The position numbers and the translations under genes were made by a program. From Dehalococcoidia bacterium (lineage in GTDB: Bacteria > Chloroflexota > Dehalococcoidia > SZUA-161 > SpSt-899), in contig JALPXT010000034.1 in assembly GCA_023271485.1 (NCBI GenBank), positions 1-12,803 of the forward strand: a stretch of DNA of 12,803 nucleotides, in the 5' to 3' direction. Shown here piece after piece: positions 1 through 7,500 of the stretch; positions within the stretch are counted from its first letter, which is position 1; each line of letters starts with the position of its first letter. The notes beneath the pieces are model-generated. The model did not search any database and was not told the origin of the DNA. It was given only the letters and a program-made list of their open reading frames with translations.

Positions 1-1
1 G

Positions 2-397
2 CGCTGTCTGGAGAAGGAAAAGGAAAGGCGCTACCAGAGCATAGAAGAGCTCCATAATCACTTGGCAGACGTTCTGGAAATAGAACACAAACAAAAGGTG
101 AAGATAACCATAGAACGACTGGAGAGAATAACGCTCTATTGCGAGATGTCGGATATGCTCTTACGACAGGCATATACCAGCTCGGAACATCGTGAGACGC
201 GCTTGAGTGCGGTCGAGAAATGTATTGATCACCTGAATTCCTTAAAAACGACAGTGAAATCTACTGAGACACAGGATTTGATCGACCAGCAAATCGGTGT
301 CCTTAATCATTGCATTAAGCATCGTGATCCAACATTAGAACCCCGTAGATTAAACGATATGGATAGAATTATCCGCAAAGCGAGGACAGAAGGATGA
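2..397 (+). CDS. Ser/Thr protein kinase, C-terminal part (5' end outside window)
   Basis: The frame is open to the left window edge, so the gene begins upstream; the in-frame TTG at 62 is internal, not a start. The first visible residues (CLEKEKERRYQSIEEL) match subdomain XI of Hanks-type kinases, the C-x-x-K-x-x-x-x-R signature closing the C-lobe. The catalytic loop and DFG lie outside. About 105 residues follow, rich in charged and leucine residues and probably helical, with no transmembrane segment or PASTA repeat, so the kinase looks soluble at its C-terminus. Its stop overlaps the start of a PP2C phosphatase (ATGA), implying translational coupling and an opposed kinase/phosphatase pair. 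The substrate is unknown; the downstream ESCRT-like genes are candidates by position only. Arginine codons are a mix of CGN and AGR. Confidence 0.8.
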   Translation, partial: RCLEKEKERRYQSIEELHNHLADVLEIEHKQKVKITIERLERITLYCEMSDMLLRQAYTSSEHRETRLSAVEKCIDHLNSLKTTVKSTETQDLIDQQIGVLNHCIKHRDPTLEPRRLNDMDRIIRKARTEG

Positions 398-1131
398 AGA
401 TAGCATCTCTTACTGACAGCGGGAAGAGAGCAAATAACGAGGATAGCCTTGCGGTAACGCGCTTCGGCGACATTTACCTCCTTGCCGTTGCCGACGGTCT
501 GGGCGGGCACAGCGCCGGCGAGATTGCCAGTGGGCTGGCAGTGATAGAGCTGGAAGAGGCGGTGAAGAAAGGATTTAGCGAGGGGATTACTGACTTCAGG
601 ATGCTGCTTCAGCAGGCTTTTGAGAAGACAAATAGGGAGATATACAGTTTAGCCCGGGAAAATCCAGACTATAGTAATATGGGCACAACGCTGGTGGCTG
701 CCTTGATTGAAGAAGAAAGATGTGTGATCGCAAATATAGGCGACAGCAGGGCTTATCTGATAGGAGAGGAGATAAAGCAGCAGACCAAGGACCATTCCTT
801 CGTTCAAGAACTGGTGGATAGAGGTATTATCTCAGAAGAGGAGGCGTTTGATCATCCGGAAAAGAATATCATTACCAGGGTGATGGGAACGGATGCCGAT
901 ATAAAACCTGACCTCTACGAGATCCGGATTTGTGGTCAATATCTGTTGTTGTGCTCTGATGGATTGACAGATTCCTTACGGGGTGAAGAAATAAGGCGGA
1001 TCATAATAAGTTCAAAAGACCTCGATGAAGCCTGCGAGAAGCTCATAAACTCTGCGAAAGAAACGAACGGAAGGGACAATATAACTGTAATCGTAGCTAC
1101 TCAGGTGGATAGGCTGAAGGCTGAAGGTTGA
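394..1131 (+). CDS. PP2C-family Ser/Thr protein phosphatase (Stp/PrpC type)
   Basis: Encodes 245 residues, the usual size of stand-alone bacterial PP2C phosphatases, which remove phosphate from Ser/Thr using two metal ions. Motifs appear in order: NNEDS at 14-18, ADGLGGHSAGE from residue 33 (metal ligand Asp34), the MGTT and GDSRAYLI segments, CSDGLTDSL with Asp189, and GRDNITV with Asp228. No membrane segment or extra domain is seen, so it is probably cytoplasmic. The ATG overlaps the stop of the kinase by 4 nt, so the two are co-translated. The last codons (L-K-A-E-G-stop) lie inside a 7-nt tandem repeat, so the exact C-terminus may have been altered by repeat expansion. The natural substrate is unknown; opposition to the adjacent kinase is inferred. 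Confidence 0.93.
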   Translation: MKIASLTDSGKRANNEDSLAVTRFGDIYLLAVADGLGGHSAGEIASGLAVIELEEAVKKGFSEGITDFRMLLQQAFEKTNREIYSLARENPDYSNMGTTLVAALIEEERCVIANIGDSRAYLIGEEIKQQTKDHSFVQELVDRGIISEEEAFDHPEKNIITRVMGTDADIKPDLYEIRICGQYLLLCSDGLTDSLRGEEIRRIIISSKDLDEACEKLINSAKETNGRDNITVIVATQVDRLKAEG

Positions 1132-1216
1132 AGGTAGGGGTGGAGCGGGGGACTCTAGACTCTAGACTCTAGACTCTAGACTATGCAGAACCGTGAACCG
1201 TGAACCGTAAACCCGT
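1112..1216 (+). repeat. Composite heptanucleotide tandem-repeat array
   Basis: Three different 7-nt units occur in series. GGCTGAA is repeated three times (third copy GGTTGAA) at 1112-1132 and runs through the stop codon of the PP2C gene. A G-rich spacer follows at 1133-1150. GACTCTA occurs four times perfectly at 1151-1178 with a decayed fifth copy. GAACCGT occurs three times at 1188-1208 with a decayed fourth. The array fills most of the gap before the ESCRT-like gene and ends just before its ribosome-binding site (GGAG at 1221-1224). No promoter or terminator is apparent in it. It resembles the short tandemly repeated repetitive (STRR) heptads described in heterocystous cyanobacteria; that comparison is by form only. 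Confidence 0.9.
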
Positions 1217-1231
1217 CAAAGGAGTGAAAGA

Positions 1232-1831
1232 ATGGGCATATTGAAAAAGTTGAAGGGAAAATCAAGGGAAGAGAAGGAGATCGAGAGGGAGATAAGGTAC
1301 AGGAAGGCGAAAGCAAGGGTTAAAGGCTACATCTCGAAGCTGATGGACCTGCAAAAGACGATATACGATCAGGGAAGGCAGGCGGCTAGACTAAATGAAG
1401 AGAAGTTTTTGAAGAGGCAGGCTGCCAAATATCTGGTCTTGCAGGAACGGATAAGAAAGGGACAGCGGATGCTCCTGCTGATGGACGAGGCCAGACTTCA
1501 ACGGGAGATGGTCAAGATCTCCGGGGATTTTGTAACCTTTGCTAAGGACATAAGCGAGTCCATTATCGAAGGCCCAGATGTAGAAAAGATCGCCGGCATG
1601 CAGGTGGAATTTGAGAAGGCGATGGCACAGGCAGAGGGCATCGACGAGGCGTTGTCCACTACTTTAGACATGGCCAGCGAGGGTATCTTGAGTGCCGAAG
1701 GTTTCTCTGATAGAGACATCAACGAAATTGTAAAAACGATGGAAGGGGAGGCAGAGACTGAGGAAAAGGGCCTGGATGAGAGGATTTCCAGGGGTATCAA
1801 GGAAGTCGAGGACATGATGCGGAAGGGGTAG
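1232..1831 (+). CDS. ESCRT-III-like (Snf7/CHMP/CdvB-type) membrane-remodelling protein
   Basis: Encodes 199 residues, nearly all predicted helix. The layout follows ESCRT-III subunits: a short amphipathic basic start (MGILKKLKGK), a long basic hairpin at about 12-110 rich in Lys, Arg and Gln, a helix at about 115-150 including VEKIAGMQVEFEKA, a short helix near 160-172 (DRDINEIVKTM), and an acidic tail. ESCRT-III proteins polymerise on membranes and are disassembled by Vps4. The tail (E178, L181, R184, I185) partly resembles the MIM1 motif that binds MIT domains, but the last leucine is not in register. The next gene, 3 nt downstream, encodes a Vps4-like ATPase with a MIT-like domain, which strongly supports the call. 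ATG with GGAG 7 nt upstream sets the start. No signal peptide or membrane span is seen. PspA/Vipp1-like coiled-coil protein is the main alternative. Confidence 0.72.
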   Translation: MGILKKLKGKSREEKEIEREIRYRKAKARVKGYISKLMDLQKTIYDQGRQAARLNEEKFLKRQAAKYLVLQERIRKGQRMLLLMDEARLQREMVKISGDFVTFAKDISESIIEGPDVEKIAGMQVEFEKAMAQAEGIDEALSTTLDMASEGILSAEGFSDRDINEIVKTMEGEAETEEKGLDERISRGIKEVEDMMRKG

Positions 1832-1834
1832 GCG

Positions 1835-2914
1835 ATGAGCATTGACGTATTTCTTCAAAAAGCCGAAGAATATATCGCCGAGGCAATGAAGGCGGAAGCG
1901 CAAAGCGAGTTGCGAAAAGCCAGAGACTATTACCTGCAGGCGAGCAGACAACTCTTTAATGCGTCTTCCGAATCGCAGGGGAGGGTGAAGTTGATAAGGG
2001 TTGAAAACGCCCAGAAACTCCTGGAGAAGGCAAAGTCTATCACTCTTAAGGAAAAGGAGGCTGCTGCGGGAAGGGGAGAAGGTGCGGAATTCATCTTGCA
2101 GGAACGACCTGCCGTAACCTTCGACGACGTGGCAGGACTGGAGAATATAAAAGAGGAGATCAAGAACAAAATAATCTATCCTTTTCTATATCCTGAAGAG
2201 GCGAAGAGGTTTGGGATCAGATCCGGGGGAGGAATCTTGCTCTACGGTCCCCCCGGCACAGGCAAGACTTACATCGCAAAGGCGGTTGCCAATGAAGTGG
2301 ATGCGGTATTCTTCAGCATAAAGCCGAGCGAAATTATGAGCAAGTGGGTCGGGGAGAGTGAGCAGAATATAGCGAAGCTGTTTTCTTCGGCGAGGAGTCA
2401 GAAGAGAGCGGTGATTTTTATTGACGAGGTTGAAGCACTGATTCCGAAGAGGAAGGATTCAGGGTCTACGGTGATGCAGCGGGTTGTTCCCCAGATTTTG
2501 GCGGAGATGGAGGGGATGGAGTCGAAAAATGAGAACCTCCTCTTCATCGGGGCGACGAACGAGCCATGGAGCATTGACCATGCCGCCCTCAGACCGGGAA
2601 GATTTGACGAGAATATCTATGTTCCTCCCCCCGATTGTCAGGCGAGGAAAAAGATTTTTGAATTGAATCTCCGGGGAAAGCCGCTGGCAGAGGATATTGA
2701 TTTCGATAACCTGGCACAGATGACCGAGGGTCATAGCGGCGCCGACATAAGGCAGATCTGCCTTAGAGCCTCGCTGATCCCGTTTAGAGAGAATATCCAG
2801 ACCGGCATTGCAAGGGATGTGGAAATGAAAGACTTAGCGGAGGTGATCCACAAGACGGGACCTTCCATTGACCAAAAAATGGTGGAAAAATATGGGAGGT
2901 TCAAGTTTTCGTGA
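1835..2914 (+). CDS. Vps4/CdvC-like AAA ATPase with N-terminal MIT-like domain
   Basis: Encodes 359 residues, close in size to archaeal CdvC. Residues about 3-68 form a three-helix, alanine-rich MIT-like domain (LQKAEEYIAEAMKAE, ARDYYLQASRQL, ENAQKLLEKAKSI), followed by a linker and one AAA module. Visible motifs are Walker A GPPGTGKT at 138-145, pore loop SKWVGES with Trp171, Walker B VIFIDE with D197-E198, sensor/SRH segment GATNEPW at 239-245, and arginine fingers in RPGRFD at 253-258. The C-terminal PSID...VEKYGRF segment resembles the closing helix of Vps4. GATN-x-PW and the KW-x-GES pore loop are typical of the Vps4/meiotic clade rather than FtsH. Vps4 hexamers pull ESCRT-III subunits out of polymers; the gene before it is the likely substrate. 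It starts 3 nt after the preceding stop, and its end overlaps the convergent gene by 14 nt. Confidence 0.85.
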   Translation: MSIDVFLQKAEEYIAEAMKAEAQSELRKARDYYLQASRQLFNASSESQGRVKLIRVENAQKLLEKAKSITLKEKEAAAGRGEGAEFILQERPAVTFDDVAGLENIKEEIKNKIIYPFLYPEEAKRFGIRSGGGILLYGPPGTGKTYIAKAVANEVDAVFFSIKPSEIMSKWVGESEQNIAKLFSSARSQKRAVIFIDEVEALIPKRKDSGSTVMQRVVPQILAEMEGMESKNENLLFIGATNEPWSIDHAALRPGRFDENIYVPPPDCQARKKIFELNLRGKPLAEDIDFDNLAQMTEGHSGADIRQICLRASLIPFRENIQTGIARDVEMKDLAEVIHKTGPSIDQKMVEKYGRFKFS

Positions 2915-4316
2915 ATAGCGCCAAAGCCGGGATATCCCCGTAGCGGACCAAACCTGCCAGAGATCTAGCCGCCCTCTCCGGCGTAGCATAAACCGGAATG
3001 CCGCTCTCCTCCAGCTCGACCCTTTCCTCCCAGATTCCCAGCGGTGCCGGGAAGCAGGTCAGGATCGGCTTCCGGCGAGTCTCGATCTCCTCCTTCAACA
3101 CTGCAGCGAGCGCTCTAATTACGGGCTCGTTGGCTGAGGCATAGGCAGAGAGAAACAAGAGGGCATCAACGTTCGGGTCAGCCAGGACGACTTGAACGAG
3201 GCGCTTGCTTCTTTCCCAGTCATACCAGGCAGGGCCAAAGTCGATCGGGTTGGCGCGGTGGGATAGAGGTGGCAACAGCTCGTGGATTCTCTCCATCGTC
3301 TCGGCGTTGAATCTTGCCAGAGCCAGGCCTTCAGCCTCGCACAAATCGCCGGCAACCATGCCCAGGCCAGCCTGCGCCGAGAGTATAGCTGTCCGGTTGC
3401 CCCGGGGAGGAAAAGAGAGCGAGAGAGCCTTAGCCATATCCAGCAATTCCTCGAAATCGCTCGCCAACAGGATGCCGGCCTGCCTGAAAGCGGCGAGATA
3501 GACCTCGTGCTTTCCCGCCAGGGAACCGGTATGAGAATAAGCCGCTCTGTCCGCAGTGGTCGTCTTTCCTGACTTGAAGGCTACTATGGGCTTTTGGGGC
3601 GCCACTCGCCGGGCAACCTCGATAAGCCTGCGAGCATCATCTATCCCCTCGATATACATCAGGATCACCCGGGTCTCCGGGTCCGCCGCCAGGTACTCCA
3701 GCATGTCGGCAAAATCAAGATTGCACCGGTTGCCCAGGCCCACAATCTTGGAGAAACCTATCACCCTCTCCGATTCCATCAGCAAGGGGGAGAGAAGATG
3801 GCATACCCCGCCGCTCTGACTTATGAGGCTTATGTTGCCCCTTCGGGTGGCGAGGAATTCCGGGGTAAAGGAGGCATTCAGATGGACCGAGAGATTGACA
3901 AATCCAAATGTGTTGGGACCGATCACCCTGATTCCACTCTTGACGGCTAGCGAAGCTATCTCATCCTGAAGCTCGGCCCTCGCCGGATCTTCCGCTTCCC
4001 TGAATCCACCAGTCATAAGGACAATGCCCTTTATCCCCTTCCGGGCACAGTCCTCTATTGCTGAAGGAACCGCAGAGGCCGGCACAATCACGATAGCCAG
4101 GTCGATTTCCTGATGTACCTCTCTCAGCGAGGGATAGGCCGGAAATCCCCAGATCTGCGAAGAGCGCGGATTTATGGGATATATGGATTGAAGCCCGCTC
4201 TCTTTCAGGCTCTTCATGCAGTGATAGCCCAGCTTAGCGGGATTATCTGAGGCTCCTATCACGGCGATGCTTCGGGGATTAAAGATGGGCTCCAGTTCGT
4301 CTATTATACTTGCCAT
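2901..4316 (-). CDS. ADP-forming acyl/acetyl-CoA synthetase, CoA-binding (alpha) subunit
   Basis: Encodes 471 residues from the ATG at 4316; a GTG one codon earlier is less likely. The family converts an acyl-CoA, ADP and phosphate to acid, CoA and ATP through a phosphohistidine. The N-terminus has the CoA-binding Rossmann fold (SIAVIGASDNPAKLGYHCMK, about 15-35, and YPINPR), followed by succinyl-CoA-ligase-like domains (IGPNTFGFVN, SLISQSGGV) and the SHTGSLAG segment whose His262 matches the phosphorylated histidine region of archaeal ACD alpha subunits. The ATP-grasp beta part is not in this protein or window, so a separate beta subunit is expected elsewhere. Its start overlaps the stop of an enoyl-CoA hydratase remnant (TGATG), so it was probably translationally coupled to that lost gene. 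Its end overlaps the Vps4-like gene tail to tail. Confidence 0.88.
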   Translation of the reverse strand: MASIIDELEPIFNPRSIAVIGASDNPAKLGYHCMKSLKESGLQSIYPINPRSSQIWGFPAYPSLREVHQEIDLAIVIVPASAVPSAIEDCARKGIKGIVLMTGGFREAEDPARAELQDEIASLAVKSGIRVIGPNTFGFVNLSVHLNASFTPEFLATRRGNISLISQSGGVCHLLSPLLMESERVIGFSKIVGLGNRCNLDFADMLEYLAADPETRVILMYIEGIDDARRLIEVARRVAPQKPIVAFKSGKTTTADRAAYSHTGSLAGKHEVYLAAFRQAGILLASDFEELLDMAKALSLSFPPRGNRTAILSAQAGLGMVAGDLCEAEGLALARFNAETMERIHELLPPLSHRANPIDFGPAWYDWERSKRLVQVVLADPNVDALLFLSAYASANEPVIRALAAVLKEEIETRRKPILTCFPAPLGIWEERVELEESGIPVYATPERAARSLAGLVRYGDIPALALFTKT

Positions 4317-4405
4317 CACCGGTTTTTCCAGACCGGCTTGCGCTTTTCGATGAAAGAGGTCAGTCCCTCGACGGCGTCCTCAGACTCCATGATCTTGTCT
4401 CCATT
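4316..4405 (-). pseudogene. 3' remnant of an enoyl-CoA hydratase/isomerase gene
   Basis: In the frame ending at TGA 4318-4316 the last codons read MESEDAVEGLTSF then IEKRKPVWKNR, which matches the conserved C-terminus of crotonase-family enoyl-CoA hydratases (SEDAxEG...FxEKRKPxFxxR). Only about 24-29 codons remain of roughly 260. Upstream, the frame is closed by a TAA at 4408-4406 next to a 13-nt tandem duplication. The 90 nt between that stop and the HdrA-like gene stop (4409-4500) read open in the same frame (ending GNREATYYKMEL), but I do not recognise that peptide. The ATG at 4390 could yield a 24-residue peptide, which is unlikely to be functional. The context suggests the hydratase once preceded the acyl-CoA synthetase gene in one operon. 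Confidence 0.7.
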
Positions 4406-4424
4406 TTATAACTCCATTTTATAA
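4399..4424. repeat. Perfect 13-nt tandem duplication
   Basis: CTCCATTTTATAA occurs twice head to tail at 4399-4411 and 4412-4424. It lies at the upstream edge of the enoyl-CoA hydratase remnant and supplies the in-frame TAA that closes the frame. It looks like a scar of slippage or of a deletion joint. Confidence 0.95.
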
Positions 4425-4500
4425 TAGGTTGCTTCCCGATTTCCCTCGGGCATCTCGCCGTGGTCGGCGATATATTGCGGCACGCCATCACGCTGATCTG

Positions 4501-7500
4501 CTAATAGACCAAGGCCTCCACTTCCTCCAGTATCTGGCGATGAGTGAAATGGCTTAAGCTCATCGCCCCTGAAGGGCAGGTGACGGCACAGGCACCGCAA
4601 CCCTTACACAGAGCCTGATTGACCACCGTCACTCTCCGAAGCTTGTCAATCGAGGGCGCACTATAGGAGCATATCTTCTCACACAGACCGCAGCCGGCGC
4701 AGACCTCCTCGTCCACCGAGGCAACGATGGGCTCGATCTCCACCTTGCCCCGCGCCAGCAGACTCAACACATCGGAAGCCGCCGCCTTAGCTTGAGCCAC
4801 CGTGTCCGGGATGTCCCGCGGGCCTTCGCAGCACCCGGCAATGAACAGCCCCTCGGTCATGGTCGCTATTGGGGCAAGCTTGACATGCCTCTCCAGGAAG
4901 AATCCATCCGCTCTCTGCCCGATGGAGAAGAGCCGGGCCATCTCCCCCGTGTTCGCCCTCGGCTCCAGCGCAGTGCAAAGAATCACCATCTCCACCGGCA
5001 CCCGCATGAAACTGCCCAGCAGCGTATCTTCCACGCAGACGATCAGCTTCCCTTCCTCCTCCTCGTTCAAAGCCTGGTCGGTTACCCGCGACGCTTTCCC
5101 CCGGATAAAGTTCACCCCGTCCTCGGTCCCCACACGCTCGTAAAATTCCTCGTACCCCTCCCCAAAACATCGCATGTCAATGTACAGTTGATATACTTCG
5201 GCATCGGTCTTCTCCCTGATCAGATGCGCAAATTTCAAAGCATACATGCAGCAAACCCGGGAGCAGTATTCGTGAAAGTTCTTATCCCGGCTGCCCACAC
5301 AATGAATAATGGCTACACTCCGGGGTGGCCGGCCATTCTTGAGCAGTATCTGCCCCGCCGTCGGCCCGGCAGCATTTGAGAGCCGCTCAAATTCCAACCC
5401 GGTGATGACGTTCTCATACCTTCCATATCCGTACTCTGGAATACCCGAGGGATCGAACTGATCGTAACCAGTGGCCAGGATGATGCTCCCCACCTCCACC
5501 TGGATAGTTTCATCCTTCATCTCATAATTGATCGCTCCGGGCTCACACCGCCTCTCGCACTCCCGGCACTCGATACATCCCTCTATCTGCCCTGCAAGAC
5601 ACCGTGAAGCTTCCCCAACTGCCTCCGACTCAGTATACCCCAGGGCCACCTCTCGGAAGTCAGCAACCCTCTCTTTTACCGGTTCCTCCCCCATCTCCAC
5701 CCGCTTCTCCGCTGGAAACTGTTCCTTTAATGACTTGACCTCCTCCTCGGAGAGCCTCTCCGGCTTACCCTCCTCTTCCTCAACCTCCATCGGCTCGCCA
5801 TTCAGATAGCGGCCTATCGAACGCGCCGCCCTCTTCCCCGCAGCGATGGCATCGATGGCAAAGGCAGGTCCGGTCACCACGTCCCCCCCGGCAAATACCC
5901 CTTCGATGCTCGTCGCCCCGGTACGGGCATCGATCGCTATCGTGCCCGTCTTCCCCAGTGATATCCCGAGTTCCCGGACGAATCCGGTCTCCGGCACCTG
6001 TCCCAGAGCAGCTATCACCGTATCCACACCCATCCTGAACTCCGACCCCTCAATGGGGACCGGACGGGCCCGGCCACTGGCATCCGGCTCCCCGAGCTTC
6101 ATCCTGATGCACTCTATCCCCGTGAGTCTCCCGTCCTCAGAGAGAAATCGCACCGGTGCCGTCAGAAAATCTATCCCTATCCCTTCCTCCTCCACCGCAG
6201 TTACCTCTTCGCTTGAGGCCGGCATCTCGGCCCGGGAGCGACGGTAGATGATCCTCACCTCCTCCCCTCCAAGGCGCCTGGCCGTCCGAGCGCAGTCAAC
6301 AGCCGTATTGCCTCCCCCAACCACCGCCACCCGACCGAGTACCGAGTGCTGAGTGCTGAGTGCTGAGTCCCCACCCCCCACCTCGGAACTCGGAACTCGA
6401 AACTCGGAAAGGTTTACCTCACGCAGGAACCTGATCCCCTCCATCACCCCGGGGAGATCCTCTCCCTCCACCCCTAACCTCATCCCCCCCTGTGCACCGG
6501 CGGAGATGAAGACCGCCTGGTATTCATTTCTTACCTCGGCAAGGGAGATGTCCTTTCCCACCTCAACCCCCGTTCTTATCTCCACCCCCAGCCTGCGGAT
6601 GTAATCTATCTCCTGGCGAAGAAGCTCCCGGGGAAGACGATACTCCGGGATGGCATAGCGAAGCATGCCCCCGGGTTCGGGCAGGGCTTCAAAGATGGTC
6701 ACTCCATGCCCCTGCAGGGCAAGATCATTGGCCGCCGCCAGCCCCCCGGGACCTGATCCGATAACCGCCACCCTTTTGCCCGTCGCCGTGATTTGGGGGA
6801 CTTCAAGCTTAGCGATATCCACCTGATCGGTGGCAAATCTCTTAAGATCGCAAACAGCCAGATGCTCGTCGATCTGCCCCCGGTTGCAGGCCTCCTGGCA
6901 GGGGGCATAGCAAACCCGGCCGCAAACCGCCGGAAGCGGATTGGTTGCCCTTATAAGCTCATATGATTCCTTAAACTTCCCTTCAGCAATCAGCTTGATG
7001 TAACCCAGTACATTGGTCGAGATCGGGCAGGCATCCACGCAGGCAGCCTTGCAGAGTCGCTCCTCGCGCTTATCTATCACCGGTTTGTTGGGCACCGCCT
7101 GCGGAAAGGGCACGTAGATCGCCTTGCGCTCCCCCAGACCCAGATCGAACTCGTTTCCCATCACCACCGGACATCCCGCGAAACACAGGCCACACCCATT
7201 ACACTTGCTATCATCGACATACTTCGATTTCCTCTTTATCTTGACGGTGAAATTGCCGATGTAGCCCGCTACCTCCGTTACCTCACTGTAGGTCAGCAGC
7301 TCAATGTTCGGGTGTGAGCCCGCATCGCTCATCTTCGGGGTGGTGATGCACGCCGAGCAGTCAAGCGTGGGGAAGGTCTTGTCCAGTTGTATCATGTGCC
7401 CCCCAATCGAGGGCTCCTGCTCCACCAGGTAGACCTTATAACCGGCAATGGCGATATCTAAGGCCGCCTGTATCCCTGCAATGCCTCCACCAACAACCAG

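Noticed and set aside
62..397. A separate 111-residue gene starting at TTG 62
   Set aside because: The frame is open to the window edge and the residues before the TTG are a clear kinase subdomain XI, so it is the tail of a longer kinase.
1151..1208. CRISPR-like array
   Set aside because: Units are 7 nt and contiguous with no spacers, so this is a simple tandem repeat.
4361..4488. Small ORF starting at ATG 4488 on the minus strand
   Set aside because: The translated peptide shows no recognisable pattern and crosses the duplication and hydratase remnant out of frame.
4792..5379. 195-residue open frame on the plus strand
   Set aside because: Antisense shadow of the HdrA-like gene, whose Fe-S motifs establish the true frame.
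6341..6368. CIRCE-like half sites (GAGTGCT) that could bind HrcA
   Set aside because: The bases are part of a tandem heptad inside a coding region; no TTAGCACTC partner at N9 spacing is present and no chaperone gene starts there.
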